A stretch of DNA of 64,000 nucleotides from an uncultured Marvinbryantia sp. (GTDB taxonomy: Bacteria; Bacillota; Clostridia; Lachnospirales; Lachnospiraceae): the NCBI GenBank assembly GCA_934408725.1, contig CAKRVB010000003.1, forward strand, positions 65,788 through 129,787, in the 5' to 3' direction. Position numbers and translations under genes: made by a program. This document shows, in pieces, positions 34,693 through 44,046 of this stretch. The number at the start of each line of letters is the position of its first letter. The stretch's first letter is position 1. Below the pieces are notes generated by a model. That model was not told where the DNA came from. It made no database searches and saw nothing but the letters and a program-made list of their open reading frames with translations.

Positions 34693-36321
34693 TTATTCCA
34701 TTGCTCGCCATTGATTAATACCTGTTTCATACTGTGTTTGAACCAGTTCACTTCTTCTTGATGCTTGCGGGTTAACATTGGCAAACGTATCAAAATATAC
34801 ATTACTTAAAATTTCTCCATATTTTTTATTATATACAACAATGTTGAATCCCCGTCCACCTTGAATTACATTCTGGCCATTAAGCGAAATACTGGCCGCT
34901 ATGCCTGACAAATATCCTCCACTCACTATAGAATAATTAATATTATTTTCTAGGGTTCCTTCTAGAGACACTTTTCCTTTTTTCATCATTTCTTCTACAT
35001 GATTATTATCTATTACCGCTGCAAAACTATATCTAAATTTATCTTTCAAATCACTCTCTATTCCCAATTCAGACATTTGTTTTATTTCTTCATCTAACAG
35101 ACTTTCTGTAGCATCATCACTTATAGAAATAAAAATCGCATTATCTTTCGTATCAATCTTCTTTAATTCATTTAGATAGTTTCCAAAGCTTGTTGCTGAC
35201 AATAACGCAATCTTAGTTTCCATTATTCCCAATGCTTCTTCATAACGCTGCTTTTCATTCTCAAAATAATCATATTGGGGATTACCACGTTTATCTGTGA
35301 TTTGATAATTGCTTACCAAATATTCACCAAGATAATCTGTCCATTTCTTTGCGCCCATAATATTATGGTGATTTCCATCTGTTGAGTCAATGTTCCAGTC
35401 TATTCCTACTTCATCTTCGTACTGACTGATGTCAATAAATGGTAGATTATATTCTTTTGCAATCTCATCTATCATATTATAATCAGCATTTGATAAATAA
35501 GTATTTACTCCTGCTCCACGCAATAGAACTAAATCTACACCTTTTTCCTTGCATAGCTCTATTATCTTTAACAGATATTTTTTATTAAATTCCACCATTC
35601 TATTTGCAGAAACAGTTGAATCATAACTGGTATTAATGCTATTCCGTAGATCTGTTAATCCGTCCGCAATATCAAAGCTCATAAGATTACCATTCATAAC
35701 CATTTTTCCACTTTTTCGAATGAAATTTGGCTTATTAACGTTTTCCCAATTGGAATGATTATTATATAATGACGAAAAGTAACTTATTGTATCTATGCTC
35801 GATTTTAGAGTTTTTGCGACCTGCACAGCTTCATACTTGGTCTTGTAATCCTTCATTCCATCAACTGACAAATGCAAATAATAGTATTCATCGCTATCTA
35901 ATCTATTTTTTAGCATTTCAATAGAATAAAATAGTGCATTAATATCATAAAAAACAACTTGTGGAGACTGATCTTCCAAAGCATCTTTTAATGTATAATA
36001 TGATAAATAAACTGGCTGCTCCGGTTCACCAAGCGTTACCGATGCTATACCATATCTTGAATACAATTCTTCAGAACTAACATTCATAACGGCTATACTG
36101 GTTCCGCAAAAAATAACATCATAAGAATCAGGATTATCATGTACATATTTTAATCCACTGGCATCCCACTGTTCATTTTTAGGTCTTTTTAAAATATATA
36201 AGGCACCTTGCAGTATAATCAATATTCCAGCAATAAATACAATACACTTAAAAAAATTAATCTTTTTTCTCTTTTCTTTCAATACACCTTCTACAAGCTC
36301 CTTATTATAAATTTGAAACAA
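34693..36321 (-). CDS. Membrane-anchored SGNH-like hydrolase/acyltransferase (DltD-like)
   Basis: The protein has up to 542 residues with one N-terminal membrane segment (about 24-44) and an extracytoplasmic SGNH-type domain. VIFCGTSIAVMN carries the block I serine and DGNHHNIMGAKKW the Asp-x-x-His block. Related anchored proteins (DltD, AlgX-like, PatB) handle acyl groups on surface polymers. A C-terminal region of about 170 residues is not recognised. The frame begins at a TTG (36321) inside the glf gene without a good ribosome binding site; a TTG at 36282, nearer the membrane segment, is also possible. The DNA is AT-rich like its upstream neighbours. Confidence 0.65.
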   Translation of the reverse strand: MFQIYNKELVEGVLKEKRKKINFFKCIVFIAGILIILQGALYILKRPKNEQWDASGLKYVHDNPDSYDVIFCGTSIAVMNVSSEELYSRYGIASVTLGEPEQPVYLSYYTLKDALEDQSPQVVFYDINALFYSIEMLKNRLDSDEYYYLHLSVDGMKDYKTKYEAVQVAKTLKSSIDTISYFSSLYNNHSNWENVNKPNFIRKSGKMVMNGNLMSFDIADGLTDLRNSINTSYDSTVSANRMVEFNKKYLLKIIELCKEKGVDLVLLRGAGVNTYLSNADYNMIDEIAKEYNLPFIDISQYEDEVGIDWNIDSTDGNHHNIMGAKKWTDYLGEYLVSNYQITDKRGNPQYDYFENEKQRYEEALGIMETKIALLSATSFGNYLNELKKIDTKDNAIFISISDDATESLLDEEIKQMSELGIESDLKDKFRYSFAAVIDNNHVEEMMKKGKVSLEGTLENNINYSIVSGGYLSGIAASISLNGQNVIQGGRGFNIVVYNKKYGEILSNVYFDTFANVNPQASRRSELVQTQYETGINQWRAME

Positions 36322-37450
36322 TATCTAAAGCATTTCTTATTGTTTCTGCCATTGTAAAATACTTATAATTTGCTAATCTTCCAGCAAGAACTATCTGTGA
36401 ATAATTGTTTACCTCTTCAAGATATCTGGTATATAGGTCTTCACTTTCTTTTTTAGGGATTGGATATAATGGATCCAGTTTTTCATCATTATGGTCATAC
36501 CATGTTGAAAATTCCTTCATAATTGTTGTTTTTGGATGCTTTTGCATGGTCAATTTTTTAAATTCTGTAATTCTGGTAAATTCATAATTACAAGGATAAT
36601 TTACTGTAGCAACTGGCTGATACTCTTCTTTATCAATTGTGCTAAATTCAAAATGTAAGGATCTGTATGGCAGTTCACCAAACTTATAATCCATTAAAGC
36701 ATCTATACACGCTGTAAAAATAACTTTTCCAGTGAATTCTTTACCTTTTACTAAAACTTTATGATTCTTTTCATCCAATGAAATTATGTCATGATAATCT
36801 GCACCTAAAAGAGTTATGATATTTTTTTTGTTAATCATATTCTCCATCATTGCTGTATATCCATACTTAGGTACTCCCTGATATGGGTTCTGGAAATAGC
36901 GATCATCTGTTGAAACATAAACCGGAATACGAGCCATAGCTTTTCCACCAACCTCATCCGGTTTCATGCCCCACTGTTTCATGGTATAATATAAAAATAC
37001 CTTTTCATAAACAAAGTCTGCTAAATATTGTAAATCAGCATCATCCTGTGCATGCAGTTCAAGAATTGGTACCTTCGTATTATATCCATATTTGGCAATC
37101 AGCTTTTCTGTCATTCTGTTAGCCATTTCTTCTGGAAAAATCTTTTTAATAGATTTCAAATTAAATGGAATCGGAACTAATTCTCCATCCACATATCCCA
37201 ATACTCTGTGAAAATACTCTATAAATGGGGTAAACTCATTTACATAATCCCATACTTCCTGATCATATGTATTGAATATATGTGGACCATATTCATGTAT
37301 CAAAATTCCGTTCTGGTCATAATGGTCATAACAAGTTCCACCAATGTGTCTCTTCTTCTCAACCATATAAATCATATTTTCTGAATTTCTTGCAAGCTGC
37401 TCTGCGATTACACAACCTGTTAATCCAGCACCAACAATGATATATTCCAT
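36305..37450 (-). CDS. glf: UDP-galactopyranose mutase
   Basis: This 381-residue FAD enzyme opens with YIIVGAGLTGCVIAEQLA (FAD-binding GxGxxG) and HIGGTCYDH. HEYGPHIFNTYDQEVW and TMKQWGMKP follow, all typical of Glf. It converts UDP-galactopyranose to UDP-galactofuranose. It lies between a GT4-GT2 fusion and an SGNH protein in the first ABC-exporter module. A second Glf domain is found at 56733-58640, so the window encodes two. Confidence 0.93.
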   Translation of the reverse strand: MEYIIVGAGLTGCVIAEQLARNSENMIYMVEKKRHIGGTCYDHYDQNGILIHEYGPHIFNTYDQEVWDYVNEFTPFIEYFHRVLGYVDGELVPIPFNLKSIKKIFPEEMANRMTEKLIAKYGYNTKVPILELHAQDDADLQYLADFVYEKVFLYYTMKQWGMKPDEVGGKAMARIPVYVSTDDRYFQNPYQGVPKYGYTAMMENMINKKNIITLLGADYHDIISLDEKNHKVLVKGKEFTGKVIFTACIDALMDYKFGELPYRSLHFEFSTIDKEEYQPVATVNYPCNYEFTRITEFKKLTMQKHPKTTIMKEFSTWYDHNDEKLDPLYPIPKKESEDLYTRYLEEVNNYSQIVLAGRLANYKYFTMAETIRNALDIVSNL

Positions 37451-37473
37451 AATTACTTCCTCTCATCGTATTT

Positions 37474-39930
37474 CTATAAGTTTAATATTTTATCTAAACT
37501 TCCCTTTAAAAATTTAGATTTAGCTGCGGTTCTTCCCAAACTACTTACCATCAATTTCTGAAATGGCGGTGTACTTAATGTCCACCGAACTGCTGATGCT
37601 CCTCCATGAACTGCTACACTTCCTTTTTTCTCTAAAAAGATTGTTAAAGAATTTTTCACCTTTTTATAATCAAAATCATATCTTCTACAAACTGTTACAA
37701 TTCTCATTTTTCTTGGAATCCATTTATATAAATCTTTTCTGGTTTCCAAAAGGAACTTATCAAACTCACCGATTCTTTTATAACCCCTCTTTTTGTTTTT
37801 ATCATATACCAGACCTAATGCATATTGTGTGAGTAACAGTCTTTTCAAAATTGCATCATAATATTTCTTTTGTCCTTCATCCAGACTAACATTATTTCCA
37901 TATTTTAGTACACTTTCCATCACACGTGTATGATGATCATAACGTTTCACCATATTAGGAAGCGCAACACTCTGTTCCGCATTTCCTCTGGCATATTTAT
38001 ATATATATTCTTCTGTAAACAATATTGAATTAATAAATGGAACTGGATAAAGTATAAATTCAACATCAACATAAAATGTATTTTCATGTAAACTCATATT
38101 CATTTCTTTGAGCACTGATGTTTTTATCATCATACTCGCTAATGTTAAATAAATATTTTCCACCTTTAATTCATTAAAAGTATATGACTTATAAAATTCT
38201 ATATCTTCTTTCTGCTGTACAGGTGTTAATGTTGCTGTATCAATATCTACTTCATGATAATTCGAAGAAATAACATCAGCGTTAATATTCTTCTCCATAA
38301 TATTTGACAGTAATTGATTCAGCTGCTTACTGTCAACCCAGTCATCTCCATCAACAACTCTGAAATATTTTCCTTTCGCATGTTTCAATGCATAATTAAT
38401 GGTTGAACCATGACCACCATTTTCTTTCGTATACAGATATACAATTCCTTTATATCTTTCAACAAATTCCTTTGCAATTGCGGAAGTATTGTCCTTAGAG
38501 CCATCGTCGATCACTAATACTTCTGTATAGCCAGCCAATTTATAATCTACCAATGATGCAATACAACGATATAAATATCTTGCGACATTATAACTAGGAA
38601 TACAAATTGTCAGTAACTTATCGTCATGATTCTCCGGGCATACTGGCCAGGAATTATGTTGCTTCAGAATTTGTTCTCCATTTAATTCACTTACTTTATT
38701 ATCAAAATTTTTTGCAACCGTAACTGCGTTATACTGATTTCTGTATTCTTCATTTATCTCCGGTTGGAATCCGTTCGCTATATCCTTTAGTGCTTTTTCT
38801 ATTTCCGCTATTTCATATGGTGGACAACAAATTCCACCATACTGTTTTATAATTGTATCTGCCGGTGATTCTTTACCTGTAAAAGCCAATATAGGTTTAT
38901 CCGCTCCCATATAATCTGCAATTTTTCCTGCAAAGAATATTGAGCCGCCTGTTGAGATCTGATAAAAGAAAGCATCTACATGAATTAACCAATCTGCTTC
39001 CTGCATTAATTTAAGTGACTCATAATAGTCAACACTTGGAAGAACCTTTATATAATCATATAAATAAAAGTTCATTATCATATCCCGTATTTCTCCTGGG
39101 ATATTTCCTATAAATTCTATATCCAATTTTTCCAGACACTCAAAATTTTCCTCTTTTAATCTTTTTACAGCCTGTACAATTGGTTTTAAAGATCTGAGAG
39201 TATCTGAATATCCTATATATCTTAGTTTAATTCTTTTTCCTGTTGTTTCTTCTATTTTCTCAGGATAAAATCTTTTATCATAACTATGTGGTAATGCAAA
39301 GAACTTATGATTCCAATTTCCATTACAAATATATCTAAGCTGTGTTGCTGTCGGACTTATGATCAAATCAGCCTGGCTAAGAACTTCCTGCTCCCATTTT
39401 TTCAATTTTGCCAACAGCTGAATTCCACTTTCTGGTCTTTTTTCCAGTTCCTCAATTCCCCATAAATCAGACCTTTTTAATATATTTTTATAATATTCCT
39501 TCTGCTGTATTGTTAAACTCGTACTATCATCAATATATGCTTTTAATTCATATGGGTTATTAGCCACTGGATCTGCCAGTGATGCTATCCATTTGATTTC
39601 TGGATGACGTTTTTTTATTTCACGACCAACTAAAATGCTTTCAGGTGGTGTGCTTCTTGTCATAATACATTCGTATCTTTCTTCTTCATATTTACTTTCA
39701 AATTGTTTCACACACCATCTGACCCATTTATCAATGTCATCTGTTTCAATCGTATAAACAGTTATATTTTCATCATCAAATGTTCCCATTGCAGAACTGT
39801 AACTCCACTGCCTGCTTCCTGAACAAAATACATCATAAGTATGTGATGAGTTTCTTAATAATTTATATGTTACTATTCCCTCAGATGATGTTGTTGGTGG
39901 GAAAAACCAACTTGCTACAAATATCTTCAT
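37474..39930 (-). CDS. Bifunctional glycosyltransferase, GT4-like plus GT2
   Basis: This 818-residue protein joins two enzymes. Residues 1 to about 420 are GT-B/GT4-like (FVASWFFPPTTSSEG, SQADLIISPTATQL, LRYIGYSD). Residues about 440 onward are a GT2 domain: LLTICIPSYNVARYLYRC, VIDDGSKDN, ENGGHGSTINYAL and RVVDGDDWVD (metal site). A helical tail of about 150 residues ends it. Two transferases in one chain usually add two successive sugars, or the same sugar in different linkages. It sits next to Glf and an ABC exporter, so a galactofuranose-containing chain is a fair guess. No sign of a frameshift or interrupted frame is seen. Confidence 0.8.
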   Translation of the reverse strand: MKIFVASWFFPPTTSSEGIVTYKLLRNSSHTYDVFCSGSRQWSYSSAMGTFDDENITVYTIETDDIDKWVRWCVKQFESKYEEERYECIMTRSTPPESILVGREIKKRHPEIKWIASLADPVANNPYELKAYIDDSTSLTIQQKEYYKNILKRSDLWGIEELEKRPESGIQLLAKLKKWEQEVLSQADLIISPTATQLRYICNGNWNHKFFALPHSYDKRFYPEKIEETTGKRIKLRYIGYSDTLRSLKPIVQAVKRLKEENFECLEKLDIEFIGNIPGEIRDMIMNFYLYDYIKVLPSVDYYESLKLMQEADWLIHVDAFFYQISTGGSIFFAGKIADYMGADKPILAFTGKESPADTIIKQYGGICCPPYEIAEIEKALKDIANGFQPEINEEYRNQYNAVTVAKNFDNKVSELNGEQILKQHNSWPVCPENHDDKLLTICIPSYNVARYLYRCIASLVDYKLAGYTEVLVIDDGSKDNTSAIAKEFVERYKGIVYLYTKENGGHGSTINYALKHAKGKYFRVVDGDDWVDSKQLNQLLSNIMEKNINADVISSNYHEVDIDTATLTPVQQKEDIEFYKSYTFNELKVENIYLTLASMMIKTSVLKEMNMSLHENTFYVDVEFILYPVPFINSILFTEEYIYKYARGNAEQSVALPNMVKRYDHHTRVMESVLKYGNNVSLDEGQKKYYDAILKRLLLTQYALGLVYDKNKKRGYKRIGEFDKFLLETRKDLYKWIPRKMRIVTVCRRYDFDYKKVKNSLTIFLEKKGSVAVHGGASAVRWTLSTPPFQKLMVSSLGRTAAKSKFLKGSLDKILNL

Positions 39931-39955
39931 ATGTCTTTACCCTTCCTTATCTATT

Positions 39956-40690
39956 TTATATCATACTATACGCATCACATACTTCTTTGGTATTTCCAAT
40001 TATTTTAGTTTCTCCTTTTTCAATCCACATTGCTCTATCACACATACTCCGAATCTGATCTATACTATGAGACACTAATAAAATTGTTGCTCCATTTTCC
40101 ATAAGCCCACGTATTCTTTTCATGCACTTTTCCTGAAATTTAAAATCTCCAACAGCAAGTATTTCATCTGCAATTAAAATATCTGGTTTTACTGCTGTTG
40201 CTATAGAAAATGCAATTCGTGAAACCATACCTGATGAATAATTCTTTAGTGGCATATCTATAAAATCTCCGATTTCTGCAAATTCTACAATTTCATCATA
40301 ATGCTCATCTATAAATGATTCTGAATATCCTAATACCGCCCCATTTAAATATATATTTTCACGACCTGTTAACTCTGCATCAAATCCTGCGCCAAGCTCT
40401 ATTAATGGTGCAATTTTGCCATATGTAGCAATAGATCCTGTCGTAGGTGTCAATACTCCTGCAATCATTTTTAGTAATGTTGATTTGCCACTTCCATTAG
40501 TTCCTACAATTCCAAAAATCTCACCCTTGTATACTTGAAATGAAACATTTTTCACTGCCGCAAAATCTTGATAGTACAACTCTTTTTTTATTAACTTAGT
40601 TAAATATTCTCTAAAACTGTTTATCTTCTCTGATGCAATATTGAAATGCATTGACACATCTTGTACATCAATCGATATTTTCTCATCCAT
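39956..40690 (-). CDS. ABC exporter ATPase (Wzt/TagH-like)
   Basis: The 244-residue ATPase has Walker A GTNGSGKST, the signature NYSSGMVSR, Walker B DILIADEILAVGD and the switch histidine in LLVSHS. It is of the teichoic/O-antigen exporter type, with the PLIELGAGFDAELTGRENIYLNG stretch shared by the family. It lacks the C-terminal carbohydrate-binding domain of longer Wzt proteins. It pairs with the permease encoded 12 bp upstream to export lipid-linked polymer. It is a paralogue of the N-terminal half of the protein at 56733-58640. Confidence 0.9.
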   Translation of the reverse strand: MDEKISIDVQDVSMHFNIASEKINSFREYLTKLIKKELYYQDFAAVKNVSFQVYKGEIFGIVGTNGSGKSTLLKMIAGVLTPTTGSIATYGKIAPLIELGAGFDAELTGRENIYLNGAVLGYSESFIDEHYDEIVEFAEIGDFIDMPLKNYSSGMVSRIAFSIATAVKPDILIADEILAVGDFKFQEKCMKRIRGLMENGATILLVSHSIDQIRSMCDRAMWIEKGETKIIGNTKEVCDAYSMI

Positions 40691-40702
40691 TTTTCTTTTC
40701 CT

Positions 40703-41677
40703 TTAAATATGCAAAATAAACTTCTTTTGATGTCTATAAAAATAATAAATACCTATTGTAAACAACACTACTCCATAAAGCAATCCACCTGCCATCTCAT
40801 ATGGTCTTGGAAAACTATTATATACTAATATTTCTCTCATGCAATTAATATATATATACATTGGATTAAACGCAATTATTTTTTGAAGCGACGGCGAAAT
40901 AGATTCAAACGTATAAAATATAGGAGTTAAATATGTCCACAATACTAAAACTATTCCATAAAGATATTGCGTATCACGCATTGTCACCTGGAATGTTGCT
41001 AACACCAGTCCAATTCCAACTGCAAATAAAAAAAGAAAAAATGCCACAACTGGTATTAATACAATGTATTTCGTTATTGCAACTTTGTAATATATCATAA
41101 CCATTCCTACTGGTATCAATGATATCAAATAATTTATAAACGAAAACATTGCTTTACTTAGTGGGAAAATGTACTTTGGCATATATACTTTTTTTATGAG
41201 CTGTCCTGATCCTACTATAGATAATAACGCTAGCTGCGTTGCTTCACTGAAACAGTTGAAAGTAACATTTCCAATAATCAAATATAATGCATAGTTCTGC
41301 GTTGATATTTTAAAAATATATGCAAAAACCGCCGACATTACAATCATTGTTAACAACGGATTGATTATAGTCCACAAAAATCCCAAATAGCTTCTTCTAT
41401 ATTTTACTGAAAAGTCTCTTCCAACCAGCTGCCTTAACAAAAATTTATAGTCCGTAAAAACATGTACAAATTCATTTACTGGAGTTTTTATTGATTTTCC
41501 GTCTTTCCGGCCTTCATAAAATATGATAAGTGAAAATATTAACCATATTAATCCTATAACTAATGCCCCTGGTATATATACATGTCCTATTTCATTAGAA
41601 TAAAACATCTCATATATCCCACCAAATAAAATTATTAATAAACTTCCAAATAATTCTATCTTATACCAAATTTTCAA
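40703..41677 (-). CDS. ABC exporter permease (Wzm/TagG-like)
   Basis: The permease has about 324 residues and an ABC-2 fold. It carries DFSVKYRRSYLGFLWTIINPLL, shown in part only (family signature), and LTPIFYTFE near the fifth helix. An N-terminal extension of about 75 residues with two extra membrane segments precedes the usual start. The start is best placed at the TTG at 41677, which has AGGTGG 8 nt upstream; a GTG at 41689 lies inside that site. It forms the exporter with the ATPase at 39956. Confidence 0.85.
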   Translation of the reverse strand: MKIWYKIELFGSLLIILFGGIYEMFYSNEIGHVYIPGALVIGLIWLIFSLIIFYEGRKDGKSIKTPVNEFVHVFTDYKFLLRQLVGRDFSVKYRRSYLGFLWTIINPLLTMIVMSAVFAYIFKISTQNYALYLIIGNVTFNCFSEATQLALLSIVGSGQLIKKVYMPKYIFPLSKAMFSFINYLISLIPVGMVMIYYKVAITKYIVLIPVVAFFLFLFAVGIGLVLATFQVTMRDTQYLYGIVLVLWTYLTPIFYTFESISPSLQKIIAFNPMYIYINCMREILVYNSFPRPYEMAGGLLYGVVLFTIGIYYFYRHQKKFILHI

Positions 41678-41712
41678 TTCAAATACCACCTCTGCTTTTC
41701 AATAGAACCTTA

Positions 41713-42822
41713 TTAAACTTTAAAATATTTCTTTAAACATGTTACGATTCTTTCAGATGCATGGCCATCACCATAAGGATTTACTGCCTTGGCCATACTA
41801 TCATATTCTGCCTTATCTTCAATTAATTTCACTGCTTCATTATAAATAACGTCTTCATCTACGCCAACTACTTTTACTGTTCCAGCTTCTACCGCCTCAG
41901 GACGTTCCGTTTCAGTTCTCAAAACTAAAACTGGTACACCACAGGCAGGAGCTTCTTCCTGCAACCCACCCGAATCTGTCATTACCAGAAAACTTCTGTC
42001 CATTATATTATGCATATCTTCAACATCTATCGGTGGAATTAAATAAACATTTTCAATATTTCCAAGTATCTCATTTGCTACATCACGTACAGCTGGATTT
42101 AAATGTACCGGATATACAAAATTCATATCGTTATATTTTTCTGCTAAACGTTTTACCGCATTACAAATATTTCTTAAAGGCTGCCCTAAATTTTCCCGTC
42201 TGTGAGCCGTCATTAAAACGCACTTTTTATTTTCTAAATCTAATGTTCTAAGGGTTTCATCTTTAAACTGATAATTATCTTTAACAGTTGTTTTGAATGC
42301 ATCGATAACAGTATTCCCTGTCACATAAACATTTTTCGTTATTCCCTCATTTTCCAGGTTCTTTTTATTATTAATTGTTGGTGAAAAATGCATCTCTGCA
42401 ATTCTTCCAGTAAGGCACCGATTCATCTCCTCTGGGAACGGTGAATACTTATCAAAAGTTCTAAGCCCTGCTTCTACATGTCCTACAGGAATCTGCTGAT
42501 AAAATGCAGCCAAAGCAACTACAAAAGACGTTGTTGTATCTCCATGTACCAGTACAATATCTGGTTTTTCTTCTATTAATACCGGTTCGATTTTTTCCAA
42601 AATACTGCTGGTAATAGTCGTTAATGTCTGCCGCGGCTTCATAATATCTAAATTATATTTAACTTTTGTTCCAAATATATCTATAACCTGCTGCAGCATC
42701 TCTCTATGCTGTCCAGTCAGGCAAACTACACTCTCTATTCCTTCTGTATTTTCAAGTTCCTTTACTAATGGACACATCTTTATAGCTTCTGGACGTGTTC
42801 CAAATACACTCATTACCTTCAT
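41713..42822 (-). CDS. wecB: UDP-N-acetylglucosamine 2-epimerase (non-hydrolysing)
   Basis: The 369-residue GT-B-fold enzyme has SVFGTRPEAIKMCPLV, HGDTTTS, GHVEAGLRT, PEEMNR and SGGLQEEAPACGVP, the WecB/MnaA set. It interconverts UDP-GlcNAc and UDP-ManNAc, which many Gram-positives use in wall teichoic acid linkage units and capsules. A promoter lies 76-104 bp upstream (42898-42926). No UDP-ManNAc dehydrogenase follows, so ManNAc itself is the likely product used. Confidence 0.93.
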   Translation of the reverse strand: MKVMSVFGTRPEAIKMCPLVKELENTEGIESVVCLTGQHREMLQQVIDIFGTKVKYNLDIMKPRQTLTTITSSILEKIEPVLIEEKPDIVLVHGDTTTSFVVALAAFYQQIPVGHVEAGLRTFDKYSPFPEEMNRCLTGRIAEMHFSPTINNKKNLENEGITKNVYVTGNTVIDAFKTTVKDNYQFKDETLRTLDLENKKCVLMTAHRRENLGQPLRNICNAVKRLAEKYNDMNFVYPVHLNPAVRDVANEILGNIENVYLIPPIDVEDMHNIMDRSFLVMTDSGGLQEEAPACGVPVLVLRTETERPEAVEAGTVKVVGVDEDVIYNEAVKLIEDKAEYDSMAKAVNPYGDGHASERIVTCLKKYFKV

Positions 42823-42897
42823 AATTTTTCAGGAATATTTCCCGATCTCCTTCCGCTTATTTTTAATCTGTATTTCTATTCTTTCAATAACGTACAT

Positions 42898-42926
42898 ATT
42901 GTAGCATATCAAATTTCATAAAACAA
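42898..42926 (-). promoter_or_regulatory. Promoter upstream of wecB
   Basis: On the minus strand, TTGTTT (42921-42926), a 17-bp spacer and TACAAT (42898-42903) lie in the 147-bp gap that separates the two halves of the ABC-exporter region. It could drive wecB, the exporter genes, glf and glmS. Confidence 0.65.
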
Positions 42927-42969
42927 GAAACCATATTACATAGCTTTACAACATATCTTGCACTACTTA

Positions 42970-44046
42970 TCATAAAACTTTCACATATTTTTTCATCTCC
43001 TGGTATCTGACATCCCATGTATTATCCTGCAGAAACTTTTTCTGCATACCTTTATCATATTTACATCCGGCTTCACAATTTATTATTTTCTCCAATACAT
43101 CACAATACTGATTCGTAGTTGAATAAAAATAAACATATGGATCAAATCTCTTTATTTCATCATAATAAACTGAAATAATTGTTTTCCCCATACTTATGTA
43201 CTCATACAATTTAACAGGATCAACATCTTCAATTATCTCGTTTATTTTAAAAGGCATAATCAAGCAATCCATGTTTTTTATTTTTTCCCATAAACAGTGA
43301 TGTTCTATAACACCTTTGCATTTTATTCTTTCATTTTTTTGCAAATCTGACCTGGATGTTGGCCCCCATAAATAATATTCGATATTCGAATTTTCTTTTA
43401 AGCTCTTCTCAATTACTGAAAAATCAAACCACTCTGAAATCGTTCCAAAATACCCTATTTTAAACTTTTCTTTCTCTTTATAGTTTTGATTTTGTGGAAT
43501 ATGTATTTTATCAAAAGTTACTCCATTCCGAATGAGAATAACTTTTTCATCTTTTTTTCCTAAACACTTCTGTTCGATTTTTTTCTTTAACCCCATGCTG
43601 CTTGCAAAGATTAAATCTGCATCATTGATCAATTTACTCTCTGTCTCATGTATGGTAGCTCTTATTTTTTTATCATTACAAAGAGCTTCATGATTATCCA
43701 TACAATCATAAACTAATTTTCCTCTAAATGTATTGGGAATATATCTATATAATAAAGGATGACCTATCCATATAATGTCATAATTATTTACTTGTTTTTT
43801 TATATTATGAAACAATACATTCTGAATTCCAAATGCGATTTTATTTTTATCTCTATACGGAATGATTGGAACAGCAATGCTTTTAGGCAATTCATCTTTA
43901 TTTGCCCGCAACGATTGTTTCTGGAAAATCTCTTTTACATAAACCACGGTAATATCAAAATCTTTATTCAAATATTCTGCTATAATCTGTGGTCGTTGCT
44001 TTATCCAATACCAGTCTATTCCCATCAAATATAATATTTTTTTCAT
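42970..44046 (-). CDS. Glycosyltransferase, GT-B fold (TuaH-like)
   Basis: This 358-residue protein begins ILYLMGIDWYWIKQRPQ, followed by VYDCMDNHEAL and a C-terminal half with KIGYFGTISEWFDF and DPVKLYEYISMGK, which holds the GT4-type E-x-x-S region. The IKQRPQ and DCMD motifs resemble TuaH-like transferases. The gene is very AT-rich. It overlaps the upstream GT2 gene by 4 bp. The sugar it transfers is unknown. Confidence 0.75.
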   Translation of the reverse strand: MKKILYLMGIDWYWIKQRPQIIAEYLNKDFDITVVYVKEIFQKQSLRANKDELPKSIAVPIIPYRDKNKIAFGIQNVLFHNIKKQVNNYDIIWIGHPLLYRYIPNTFRGKLVYDCMDNHEALCNDKKIRATIHETESKLINDADLIFASSMGLKKKIEQKCLGKKDEKVILIRNGVTFDKIHIPQNQNYKEKEKFKIGYFGTISEWFDFSVIEKSLKENSNIEYYLWGPTSRSDLQKNERIKCKGVIEHHCLWEKIKNMDCLIMPFKINEIIEDVDPVKLYEYISMGKTIISVYYDEIKRFDPYVYFYSTTNQYCDVLEKIINCEAGCKYDKGMQKKFLQDNTWDVRYQEMKKYVKVL

